DNA of 8,442 bases from an uncultured Collinsella sp. (GCA_934630385.1 CAKTWE010000071.1:1-8442); one strand, 5' to 3'. Shown: positions 1 through 5,870, counted from the first letter of the stretch. Numbers and translations are program-made. Notes: a model not told the origin generated them from the sequence alone.

Positions 1-683
1 CCGTGGAAGTACTCGCCGGAGTGGATGTAGCAGCAGTGCTGCCACTGCATCTCCATGAGCGAGCAGATGGCCATGGCGTAGGTCTGGCTAAAGTTGGGGC
101 CGGACCCCAGGATATAGAAGAACTTGTGCTGCTGGCAGAGCTCGGCAAAGCGGGTGCCCAGCTCGGTGTTGACCTTCTCGCGGGCGGCGGGCAGCAGCGC
201 ATCCATCTGCCTGAGGCCCTCGTACATGTCGGCGAGTGCCTCGTAGCCTTCCTGCTGGTCGAGCAGCTCGGCGGCGATCAGAGCGCCGATGCCCTGCGGC
301 ACCTCGGCCTGCGACACGCCCTCGCCCCAGGGGTAGACCCAGGTGGTCCACTTGCCGTTGTCAATCTTGGAGCCCTCACAGTCGGTGAGGGCGACAACCT
401 CGGCGCCAGCGGCCAGCGCCATCTCGCAGCCGTCGACGACCTCCTGCGTGTTGCCGCTGTGGCTGCAGGCAATAACGAGCGACTTCGGCCCTAGGCTCTT
501 GGGGGCCATCAGGCAAAACTCGCGTGCCGTGTAGACCGTCGAGGTAAACGTGGTGGCCTCGCGCTTGAGCAGCTCGTTAGCCGGCATGAGGTCGATCATC
601 GAACCGCCGCAGGCGATCCAAAAGACGTTCTCGACCTTGCCCTTGCGCTCGATAATTTCCTGAATCAGATCATGTGCGTTCAT
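1..683 (-). CDS. SIS-domain sugar-phosphate deglycase/isomerase, FrlB-like (3' part outside window)
   Basis: Reverse-strand reading gives 227 codons from ATG 683-681 to the window edge, with no stop, so the C-terminal third is missing (FrlB-type enzymes run about 330-340 residues). The start follows a strong Shine-Dalgarno (AAGGAGGAG, 699-691). Visible features are a first SIS domain (VFWIACGGSM at about 20-29, the signature SHSGNT at 74-79, ALTD at 98-101) and the beginning of a second one (ILGSGP at 191-196). A terminal HSGEYFHG (221-228) matches the catalytic-loop pattern of fructoselysine-6-phosphate deglycase and AgaS/GlmS-like relatives. The family uses SIS folds to bind phosphosugars; FrlB splits fructoselysine-6-phosphate into lysine and glucose-6-phosphate. 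The HutC-type regulator just upstream on the same strand mirrors the frl and gfr layouts. Deglycase is my preferred role, but the substrate could be another glycated amine or an amino-sugar phosphate. The SIS call is confident and the substrate is inference. Confidence 0.85.
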   Translation of the reverse strand, partial: MNAHDLIQEIIERKGKVENVFWIACGGSMIDLMPANELLKREATTFTSTVYTAREFCLMAPKSLGPKSLVIACSHSGNTQEVVDGCEMALAAGAEVVALTDCEGSKIDNGKWTTWVYPWGEGVSQAEVPQGIGALIAAELLDQQEGYEALADMYEGLRQMDALLPAAREKVNTELGTRFAELCQQHKFFYILGSGPNFSQTYAMAICSLMEMQWQHCCYIHSGEYFH

Positions 684-740
684 GCTGATGCTCCTCCTTG
701 TGGGGCGGCTTTTGGCGACGGCTGCTCGTACCTGCGGTCG

Positions 741-756
741 TTCTATGTTGTCCTAT
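741..756 (-). promoter_or_regulatory. Putative operator A for the SIS gene
   Basis: The plus strand reads TTCTATGTTGTCCTAT. It matches site B at 803-818 in 15 of 16 bases and in the same orientation. On the minus strand it begins at the last base of the -10 box and covers the expected transcription start, the classical position for a repressor. Inside the site, ATAGRA occurs twice with 10-bp spacing. The cognate regulator is inferred to be the GntR protein at 828-1583. Confidence 0.6.
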
Positions 757-784
757 TTATAGCACGCACGACGACGCTCGTGAA
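756..784 (-). promoter_or_regulatory. Sigma70-type promoter of the SIS gene
   Basis: On the minus strand, TTCACG (784-779, 4 of 6 to the -35 consensus) is separated by exactly 17 bp from TATAAA (761-756, 5 of 6 to the -10). Transcription would start near 749 and give a leader of about 65 nt before the ATG at 683. The two 16-bp sites flank this promoter, one over the start and one upstream of the -35 box. Confidence 0.6.
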
Positions 785-802
785 GCCATTTCGCCAAACT
801 TA

Positions 803-818
803 TTCTATGTTGTTCTAT
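803..818 (-). promoter_or_regulatory. Putative operator B for the SIS gene
   Basis: The plus strand reads TTCTATGTTGTTCTAT, a near-identical second copy of site A 62 bp away, which is close to six helical turns. It lies about 20 bp upstream of the -35 box and 10 bp downstream of the regulator gene's stop codon. Two sites on the same face of the helix would allow cooperative binding or a short repression loop. Confidence 0.55.
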
Positions 819-827
819 CTGTGGATA

Positions 828-1583
828 TTAGATGTCGAACACGTAGCGCGAGCCCACGATCTTTTGGCGCCCGAGCAGCAGGGGGCGCTCGTCTGCATCG
901 GTAAAATACGCCTCCATATAAAAGAGCGCCTCGCCGACCGGCACCTCCAGCAGCGGGGCCACCTGGGCATCGGCAAGCGCGATCTCCACGGTACAGGGGT
1001 CGGACTTGAGCGGCGCGCGGCCCGAGCGGTCGGCAACGAGCGCAAAGATCGAGTTATCGGTGAGGTCCTTATCGGCAAGCGTCTGCAGGTAGGGATGGTC
1101 GACGAGCACAAAGGCGTTGTTCTCGAGCATGACGGGGATGCCGTCGGCCGTGCGCACGCGCTCGACCACGATAAGCTCACTGCCGGGCTCCACGCCAAAA
1201 AACGCCGCGTCCTCGCGCGTCGCCGCAACCACCGTGCGCGACACCAGGCGCGCTCCGGCCACCATATCGTTGGCAGCACAACCCTCAGTAAAGCTCTGGA
1301 CGTCACCCTTCTGGCGAATCTTGCGTTTGAGCTTGGGAGCGCACACAAAGGTACCCCTCCCCTGCTGACGATTGAGATACCCAGCACGCGACAGCTCCTC
1401 GATGGCGCGGCGCACGGTGATGCGTCCCACGCCGTAGGACTTCGCGAGCTCCATCTCGGAAGGAATACGCGAGCCGGCCGCGTACACGCCGCGCGCGATC
1501 TCGCCCTTTAGGTCGTCCATAACCTGCTGGTACAGCGGCACGGCGGATACACCAGCGCGGTCGGTTTTATCGTCGAATGCCAT
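828..1583 (-). CDS. GntR-family (HutC subfamily) transcriptional regulator with UTRA domain
   Basis: This is a full-length 251-residue regulator. An N-terminal winged helix-turn-helix covers about residues 15-82, with PLYQQV, the core SRIPSEMELAKSYGVGRITV and the wing QQGRGTFV. A linker leads to a UTRA effector domain (about 100-248) that binds small phosphorylated or amino sugars in this subfamily. ATG 1583-1581 is 2 nt after the recQ stop (TAA 1588-1586). Its Shine-Dalgarno GGAG (1594-1591) lies within the last recQ codons, so the two genes are probably translationally coupled. No promoter of its own is visible. The SIS gene follows on the same strand, and the paired 16-bp sites in the gap point to that gene as the target. 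It is clearly paralogous to the regulator at 4022-4741. The effector is unknown; a phosphorylated Amadori product or amino sugar would fit. Confidence 0.93.
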   Translation of the reverse strand: MAFDDKTDRAGVSAVPLYQQVMDDLKGEIARGVYAAGSRIPSEMELAKSYGVGRITVRRAIEELSRAGYLNRQQGRGTFVCAPKLKRKIRQKGDVQSFTEGCAANDMVAGARLVSRTVVAATREDAAFFGVEPGSELIVVERVRTADGIPVMLENNAFVLVDHPYLQTLADKDLTDNSIFALVADRSGRAPLKSDPCTVEIALADAQVAPLLEVPVGEALFYMEAYFTDADERPLLLGRQKIVGSRYVFDI

Positions 1584-1585
1584 CG

Positions 1586-3568
1586 TTACGCTCCATCCCG
1601 CGCATGCTCGGACTCAAACTCTTCAATCGCCGCCATAAACTGCTCGCCAAAGGCGTCGGCCTTTTTCTCGCCAATGCCGTTGACCTGGATCAGCTCGTCG
1701 CGCGTCTGAGGGCGCAGACGGCACAGGCCGCGCAGGGCCTTATCGGAGAAGACCATGTACGGCGCCATCTCCAGCTCGGTCGAGATCTCCTTGCGCAGGG
1801 CGCGCAGGCGCTCGAACAGCTCGGCATCGTCACCCACGCGCGGGCGCTGATCCAGCTCGGCCTCCTCGCGCAGCAGGTCCATCGCCCGGCGGGCGCGGGC
1901 AGAGGCCTTGCGCTTGGACGCACGACGCTTAACGGTAAAGGCAAACGCCTCGTCCTCGACCTCGCCGGCACGCGGACCCAGTCCCACGACCGGGTACTGC
2001 CCCTGCGAGGTGGCCAGATAACCGCGACCGCACAGCTGGCCGATGATGTCCTTGATGCGCCCGACCGATTCGCTCGACAGCTCACCGTAGCCGCGGTCCT
2101 CGTCCAGATGCATCTGGCGAATGCGCTCGGTGTTGCCGCCGTGGAGCACATCGGCGATGAGCGACTTGCCAAAGCGCATGGGTCGCGTGGCCACATAGCG
2201 CACGGCGGCGCGGGCCATATCGGTGACGTCCTCGACTTCGAACTGCGTGAGGCAGTTGCTGCAGTTGCCGCAGCCCTCGGCTTCGTCCGTGGCGGTGCCG
2301 CCCGCACCAGCCGCGGCAGCATGCTCGACCGCAGCTTCGTCGCCAAAGTAGCGCAGCATGTATTCGCGCAGGCAGCCGGTGGTATTGCAGTAGCCCTCCA
2401 TCTGGCTGAGCAGACGATATCGATTTTGGAGCGCCCACGCGCGTTGCTCGTCGTCGAGCGCCTCGTCGGCAGCATCGCCGCGGTCGATCAGAAAGCGGCG
2501 CATGCGAAAATCATTTCCGTTCCACAGCAGGTGGCAGCTTGCCGGATCGCCATCGCGGCCGGCGCGGCCCGCCTCCTGGTAGTAGGCCTCGATGCTCTCG
2601 GGCACGTTGTTGTGGATCACGTAACGCACGTTGGGCTTGTCGATGCCCATGCCAAAGGCGTTGGTGGCAACCATCACCTGGATGTCGTCGTCGATAAAGG
2701 CACGCTGGCTTTGACGACGGGCGTCGTTGCCCATGCCGGCATGGTAGCGGCCAACGCGAATGCCGCTGGGGCCCAGCGCCTCGGCAAGCTCGCCTGCCAG
2801 CGCATCGACCGTCTTGCGGGTCGAGCAATACACGATGCCGCTCTCGCCCGAATGCGCGATCACATAGTCGCGCACCCAGGCGGTCTTGGCCTTGTCGCCC
2901 ATCTCCTCGCAACCAAAGTAGAGGTTCTTGCGATCGAAGCCCGTCACCACCGTCGTGGGATTTTGCAGGCCGAGCATTTGCTGGATGTCCGCACGCACGC
3001 GCTCGGTCGCCGTAGCGGTAAAGGCCGCCACGATGGGGCGCTGCGGCAGGGAATCGATAAACTCGCGAATCTGCAGGTAGGCGGGGCGGAAATCCTGGCC
3101 CCATTGGCTTACGCAGTGGGCCTCGTCAATGGCTACGAGCGGCACGCCAATGCCGGCGGAACCCGCGGCCTCCTGCGCAAAGGCTAAAAAGCGCGGCTCG
3201 AGCAGGCGCTCGGGCGCCACGTACATAAGCTGGTAGCGGCCCTCGCGCGCCCGCTTGAGCACGGTGTTTTGCTGGGCCGGAGTAAGGCTGGAGTTGAGAT
3301 AGCTGGGTCGCGCACCCGCAGCGAGCAACGCACGAGTCTGGTCCTCCATAAGCGACAGCAGCGGACTCACCACAAAGGTGATGCCGGGCAGCATGAGCGC
3401 GGGCACCTGGTAGCAAATGGACTTGCCGGCGCCCGTGGGCATAACGCCCAGCGCATCGCGACCGGCAAGGATCGCATCGACCATGCGGTCCTGTCCCGGG
3501 CGAAACGAGGTGTAGCCAAAATAGGCGCCGAGCGTGTCGAGCGCCATCTGCTGCATGCTATCGGTCAT
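1586..3568 (-). CDS. recQ: ATP-dependent DNA helicase RecQ
   Basis: This 660-residue protein has the full RecQ layout. Superfamily 2 helicase motifs include the Walker A MPTGAGKS (43-50), the DEAH box AIDEAHCVSQWG (146-157), FTATAT (183-188) and motif VI QEAGRAGRDG (331-340). The RQC zinc ligands are C399, C433, C436 and C439, followed by a winged helix (about 440-550) and a C-terminal HRDC domain (about 580-655). RecQ unwinds DNA 3' to 5' in recombination repair and stalled-fork processing in the cytoplasm. ATG 3568-3566 follows a clear Shine-Dalgarno (TTAGGAAACC). A perfect TATAAT lies about 35 bp upstream. Between the first and second zinc cysteines there are 33 residues, against about 16 in E. 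coli RecQ; the extra part is Ala/Gly-rich (about 411-431). The stop is 2 nt from the GntR start downstream, which ties a DNA-repair helicase to a catabolic regulator. Confidence 0.97.
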   Translation of the reverse strand: MTDSMQQMALDTLGAYFGYTSFRPGQDRMVDAILAGRDALGVMPTGAGKSICYQVPALMLPGITFVVSPLLSLMEDQTRALLAAGARPSYLNSSLTPAQQNTVLKRAREGRYQLMYVAPERLLEPRFLAFAQEAAGSAGIGVPLVAIDEAHCVSQWGQDFRPAYLQIREFIDSLPQRPIVAAFTATATERVRADIQQMLGLQNPTTVVTGFDRKNLYFGCEEMGDKAKTAWVRDYVIAHSGESGIVYCSTRKTVDALAGELAEALGPSGIRVGRYHAGMGNDARRQSQRAFIDDDIQVMVATNAFGMGIDKPNVRYVIHNNVPESIEAYYQEAGRAGRDGDPASCHLLWNGNDFRMRRFLIDRGDAADEALDDEQRAWALQNRYRLLSQMEGYCNTTGCLREYMLRYFGDEAAVEHAAAAGAGGTATDEAEGCGNCSNCLTQFEVEDVTDMARAAVRYVATRPMRFGKSLIADVLHGGNTERIRQMHLDEDRGYGELSSESVGRIKDIIGQLCGRGYLATSQGQYPVVGLGPRAGEVEDEAFAFTVKRRASKRKASARARRAMDLLREEAELDQRPRVGDDAELFERLRALRKEISTELEMAPYMVFSDKALRGLCRLRPQTRDELIQVNGIGEKKADAFGEQFMAAIEEFESEHARDGA

Positions 3569-3599
3569 GGTTTCCTAACGTCCAAGTCATCTGCCGCCG

Positions 3600-3605
3600 A
3601 TTATA
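3600..3605 (-). promoter_or_regulatory. -10 box of the recQ promoter
   Basis: The minus strand carries a perfect TATAAT, 32 bp from the recQ ATG. No convincing -35 element is seen at 16-18 bp, so the promoter may be weak or activator-dependent. Transcription would start near 3593 and give a leader of about 25 nt that contains the Shine-Dalgarno. Confidence 0.5.
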
Positions 3606-3664
3606 CGCCGCCACGCGGACCGGTGCCGCACGGCTGCCGGCCACGGGCGATACAATCCGAAGGG

Positions 3665-3764
3665 AACGAGCGTGGATTTTTGGACACTTGCCAAACGAGC
3701 GTGGATAATCTCCCACTTTTGACCCGCCAGGGGCCCAAAAACGGGAGATTATCCACGCTCGTTT
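3665..3764. repeat. Long inverted repeat with an extra direct half copy
   Basis: The arms 3693-3714 and 3743-3764 are perfect 22-bp inverted copies. After two mismatches the pairing resumes for 5 bp (TTTTG with CAAAA), leaving a loop at about 3722-3735. A third, direct partial copy (AACGAGCGTGGAT) lies at 3665-3677, 29 bp before its match in the left arm. Each full arm contains TTATCCACG, one base off the DnaA-box consensus TTATNCACA, at 3700-3708 (minus) and 3749-3757 (plus). A run of T follows the right arm on the plus strand, but no gene points that way. It is probably a dispersed genomic repeat or MITE-like element; its copy number cannot be seen here. Confidence 0.75.
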
Positions 3765-3772
3765 TATAGGTA

Positions 3773-3797
3773 GTCATTTAAGTCTGTCCCCAATGAC
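3773..3797. repeat. Small REP-like palindrome with a CTGTCCCC loop
   Basis: GTCATT (3773-3778) and AATGAC (3792-3797) form a 6-bp stem around a 13-nt loop containing GTCTGTCCCC. The core resembles that of the hairpin at 5928-5962 (CTGTCYCC). Such stem-loops are typical of REP elements mobilised by Y1 single-strand transposases (RAYTs). No transposase gene is present in this window. Confidence 0.45.
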
Positions 3798-3834
3798 CAC
3801 AATGGCTACCCCGATGTTTTGGCAATGTCAGCGA

Positions 3835-3933
3835 AAGCCCGCCAGAGCGAGCAAGGTGCCTTGAAACGAGGCGGCATTGACCTTTTGGTCATGCCGCCGA
3901 AGTTGAAAGGCAGATTGCCGCTCTGGCGGGCTT
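3835..3933 (-). terminator. Large two-level hairpin, possible 3' terminator or structured RNA element
   Basis: The outer arms 3835-3849 and 3919-3933 are a perfect 15-bp inverted repeat (core CCCGCCAGAGCG). Partial pairing continues inward (GCAA with TTGC, GCCTT with AAGGC). An inner hairpin has GGCGGCAT and GACC (3870-3882) pairing with GGTC and ATGCCGCC (3887-3898) around a TTTT loop, with one bulged base. On the minus strand the outer stem is followed only by a short TTT, a weak terminator tail. It lies about 90-190 nt behind the GntR stop codon and may end or protect that transcript. Confidence 0.5.
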
Positions 3934-3990
3934 GCAGCGTCGACCGGTCCGCCGTTCGTTAGAACGGCGGAACCAAAGGCGCAGCGTCGG
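3934..3990. repeat. Repeated 9-nt linker GCAGCGTCG between hairpins
   Basis: The same GCAGCGTCG occurs at 3934-3942 and 3982-3990 when aligned on the G of GCAG (3981-3989 by the outer count; one base uncertainty). Each copy stands in front of a hairpin, giving a linker-hairpin-linker-hairpin pattern. The stems themselves differ in sequence, so only the spacer is conserved. Confidence 0.4.
3946..3974. repeat. Hairpin 2 of the intergenic array
   Basis: CCGCCGTTC (3949-3957) pairs perfectly with GAACGGCGG (3962-3970) around a GTTA loop. Pairing extends outward as GGT with ACC across one bulged A. It is preceded by the linker GCAGCGTCG (3934-3942). No T run follows on either strand, so this is not a canonical intrinsic terminator. 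Confidence 0.65.
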
Positions 3991-3993
3991 CCC

Positions 3994-4021
3994 GTTACGC
4001 GGTTTGGTAAAACCGCGTAAC
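3994..4021 (-). repeat. Perfect 12-bp hairpin at the GntR stop codon
   Basis: GTTACGCGGTTT (3994-4005) and AAACCGCGTAAC (4010-4021) pair perfectly around a 4-nt loop. On the minus strand the stem begins on the first base after the TGA stop codon (4024-4022). There is no following U tract. It could block exonucleases, act as the first part of a compound terminator, or belong to the hairpin array next to it. Confidence 0.7.
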
Positions 4022-4741
4022 TCACATAACCATGACGTAGCGGCTACCCACGTAGTACTGCTTACCCATCAGGACCGGCTCGCCATTGGGACCGATAAAG
4101 CCGGCGCGCAGGTTGAGCAGCGGGTCGTGCGGGGCAATGCCCAGCTCGGCGGCCTGTTCGGCGTTGGCGCGAACGGCCTCGACCGTACGGTAGCCAACCG
4201 AGAAAATCGGCGTTCCGCCAACACGCTCGACCTCGGCAAAAATCGACTTGTCCTCAAGATCGGCCGTCAACAGCTCACGGTAGGCGTCAAACGGCACAAA
4301 GATGTTCTCCTCAAAGATGGGCTCGCCGTCGGCTGTACGTACGCGCTTGATATGCAGCAGCAGCGCATCCTTCTGCAGGCCAAAGAACTCCATCTCGTTT
4401 TGGCGCGCCGGAACAATCTGGCGATCGACCACGTGTGCACCGGCCTTCATGCCATTGTCGGCACACAGCGCGGTGAACGTCTGCAGCGTCGAAGCATGAA
4501 ACTGGCGGTTGATGTGCGGCGTGGAGACAAAGGTGCCGCGGCCCTGCTGCTTAACCAGATAGCCGTCGGAACACAGTTCCTCGACGGCGCGGCGCACCGT
4601 AATACGGCTTACCTCGTACTGCTCGGCAAGCTCGAGCTCGGACGGGATGCGCTCCTTGGGTGCATAAACACCTTTCTCGATCGCATCCTTGATTTCGTCG
4701 TAAATCTGCTGGTAAAGCGGTGCATTTTTAGGTGCGGGCAT
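4022..4741 (-). CDS. GntR-family (HutC subfamily) transcriptional regulator with UTRA domain
   Basis: This is a complete 239-residue paralogue of the regulator at 828-1583. The winged helix-turn-helix (about 8-73) reads APLYQQIYDEIK, RIPSELELAEQYEVSRITVRRAVEEL and the wing KQQGRGTFV. The UTRA effector domain fills about 90-235 and ends in the subfamily-typical GKQYYVGSRYVMVM. ATG 4741-4739 is preceded by only a weak Shine-Dalgarno (AAGAG, 9 nt away). A promoter and a perfect tandem 17-bp repeat lie in the 121-bp gap upstream, which strongly suggests autoregulation. No sugar-catabolic gene is adjacent: a YitT-type membrane protein is upstream and a hairpin array lies behind it. Its target operon is therefore probably elsewhere, unless YitT transcription continues into it, because no clear terminator is seen between them. 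The effector cannot be told from sequence. Confidence 0.93.
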   Translation of the reverse strand: MPAPKNAPLYQQIYDEIKDAIEKGVYAPKERIPSELELAEQYEVSRITVRRAVEELCSDGYLVKQQGRGTFVSTPHINRQFHASTLQTFTALCADNGMKAGAHVVDRQIVPARQNEMEFFGLQKDALLLHIKRVRTADGEPIFEENIFVPFDAYRELLTADLEDKSIFAEVERVGGTPIFSVGYRTVEAVRANAEQAAELGIAPHDPLLNLRAGFIGPNGEPVLMGKQYYVGSRYVMVM

Positions 4742-4761
4742 ATCTGATCACTCTTATCAAA

Positions 4762-4795
4762 ATATCGAAATAACTAATATATCGAAATAACTAAT
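4762..4795 (-). promoter_or_regulatory. Tandem 17-bp direct repeat, probable GntR operator
   Basis: Two exact, abutting copies of ATATCGAAATAACTAAT (plus strand, 4762-4778 and 4779-4795) lie between the predicted -10 box and the start codon of the regulator. They cover the transcription start and early leader, a position for autorepression. The AT-rich stretch contrasts sharply with the GC-rich surroundings. The 17-bp period is not a whole number of turns, so two bound dimers would sit on different faces. Confidence 0.6.
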
Positions 4796-4798
4796 ACG

Positions 4799-4828
4799 TA
4801 TATAACGTCTTTTTATATGTTACCTCAA
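4799..4828 (-). promoter_or_regulatory. Candidate promoter of the second GntR gene
   Basis: On the minus strand, TTGAGG (4828-4823, 4 of 6) and TATATA (4804-4799, 4 of 6) are separated by 18 bp. The whole segment is AT-rich, so other alignments are possible. It lies immediately upstream of the tandem repeat. Confidence 0.4.
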
Positions 4829-4862
4829 TTTGATAAAACGATACACCACATACAGCAAATCT

Positions 4863-5870
4863 TTACTTGCCGTCGTCCTGCTGCAGGCTTTCCTGATCGT
4901 GCAGACGGGCCTGCCTGCTCGCCATGCGCGCGGGCTTGTCGGGATCGGGAACGGCTGTGGGCATGGGCTCGTCGACATGGCCGCCCCACCAGCCGCCCAC
5001 AAAGTTGAGCGTGTGGAACACGTTGATCACGGCATCAGGGTCAACGTCGCAGACCAGCTTGATAATATCCTGGCTCTCGTAGGTCGAGACCACGGTGTGC
5101 AGCAGGTACATCTTTTCGCGGCTGTATCCGCCAATGACCTCGGCGCAGCTAATGCCATGCTGAAATTGGTCAACATAGGCGGTCATGACCTCGTCCGCCT
5201 TGCGCGTCGTGATCTGCAGCGTCACGCGGTCGTAGCGACGATAGAAGCTATCAATGGTCTTGGTCGAGATAAACTGGAACACTATGGAGTACGCCGCCTT
5301 GTCCCAGCCAAACATAAAACCAAAGATCGCCAGGATAAAGCAGTTAAAGCCAAAGATGGCGCCCCAGATGGTCTTGCCCGTGTGGTTGGAGACCCATAGC
5401 GCGATAAAGTCGGTGCCGCCGGTGGATGCGCCGGACTTAAGCGCGATGGCAGCGCCCAAACCCGAGACCACGCCGCCAAAAATAATGAGCATGATCTTGT
5501 CGCCCAAAAACGGCGCAAAGTGAAAGACGTTGAGAAACAGCGACGAGAGCACGACCTGCATCATCGAGAAGATGACGAAGCGCTTGCTGATGCCGCTCCA
5601 GCATAGGAGCGCCACGGGGATGTTGAGCGCGAGCATACCGAGCGAGATGTCGATGTGAACGCCGCCCAGCGAGGTAACGCGATCGAGCAGGACCGCGACG
5701 CCGGTAAGACCGCTCGGAAGCAAGTCGGCGGGCTGAATGAACGCCTGGATCAGAAATGTCTGTAGGACGGCGGAAATTGTGACCGCCACGGCGGTAATAG
5801 CGCGGCGGACGATGGTGAGGCGGCCGAGCACGAGCACGCGGTCCGTGAGCTGATCGATGGCGTTCGCCAC
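4863..5870 (-). CDS. YitT-family membrane protein (YitT_membrane plus DUF2179)
   Basis: This 335-residue integral membrane protein has about six hydrophobic segments (roughly 24-46, 52-66, 76-92, 98-116, 124-146 and 168-188). The family-typical SGASTGGTDFIA is at 147-158. A cytosolic C-terminal DUF2179-like domain follows (about 208-292, with RRYDRVTLQITT and a YSREKMYLLHTVVS strand pattern). A polar tail of about 35 residues at the end is not a usual part of the domain. The start is GTG 5870-5868, chosen because AAAGGAG sits 5 nt upstream. YitT proteins are widespread; their transport or other role is not established, so no function is assigned. An extended -10 promoter lies about 45 bp upstream. 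No clear terminator separates it from the GntR gene downstream. Confidence 0.9.
   Translation of the reverse strand: MANAIDQLTDRVLVLGRLTIVRRAITAVAVTISAVLQTFLIQAFIQPADLLPSGLTGVAVLLDRVTSLGGVHIDISLGMLALNIPVALLCWSGISKRFVIFSMMQVVLSSLFLNVFHFAPFLGDKIMLIIFGGVVSGLGAAIALKSGASTGGTDFIALWVSNHTGKTIWGAIFGFNCFILAIFGFMFGWDKAAYSIVFQFISTKTIDSFYRRYDRVTLQITTRKADEVMTAYVDQFQHGISCAEVIGGYSREKMYLLHTVVSTYESQDIIKLVCDVDPDAVINVFHTLNFVGGWWGGHVDEPMPTAVPDPDKPARMASRQARLHDQESLQQDDGK

Larger units (their letters stand above)
3569..4021. other. Gene-free, hairpin-rich intergenic region
   Basis: These 453 bp lie between recQ and the 3' end of the second GntR gene. I see no credible coding sequence. Going up in coordinate, it holds the recQ promoter (to about 3630), a 22-bp-arm inverted repeat with an extra half copy (3665-3764), a small REP-like element (3773-3797), plain sequence (3798-3834), and three hairpins (3835-3933, 3946-3974, 3994-4021). 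Since both flanking genes are transcribed leftward, the hairpins form the 3' region of the GntR transcript. Confidence 0.7.

Noticed and set aside
672..1511. Plus-strand open frames over the SIS/GntR region and over the second GntR gene
   Set aside because: They mirror clear minus-strand genes and have no ribosome site or recognisable domain.
1577..3187. A 536-codon open frame on the plus strand
   Set aside because: It is the antisense shadow of recQ in high-GC sequence; its translation is low-complexity and shows no recognisable motif, whereas the minus strand encodes a complete RecQ.
3645..3660. A plus-strand -10-like TACAAT near 3651
   Set aside because: There is no matching -35 element and no plus-strand gene downstream.
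3693..3764. The 22-bp inverted repeat as a plus-strand terminator
   Set aside because: A short T run follows the right arm, but no plus-strand gene ends upstream of it, and the loop is long.
3764..3790. A possible minus-strand promoter with TATAAA (3769-3764)
   Set aside because: No -35 box lies at 16-18 bp (the nearest TTGGGG is 19 bp away) and no gene follows directly; it may simply be AT-rich sequence between repeats.
3828..4025. A 65-codon GTG-started frame on the minus strand running through the hairpin array
   Set aside because: It overlaps the last codons of the GntR gene, has no ribosome site of its own and is read through three palindromic stems, so it is better explained as structured non-coding sequence. 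Recurrence of the same peptide in related genomes could reopen the question.
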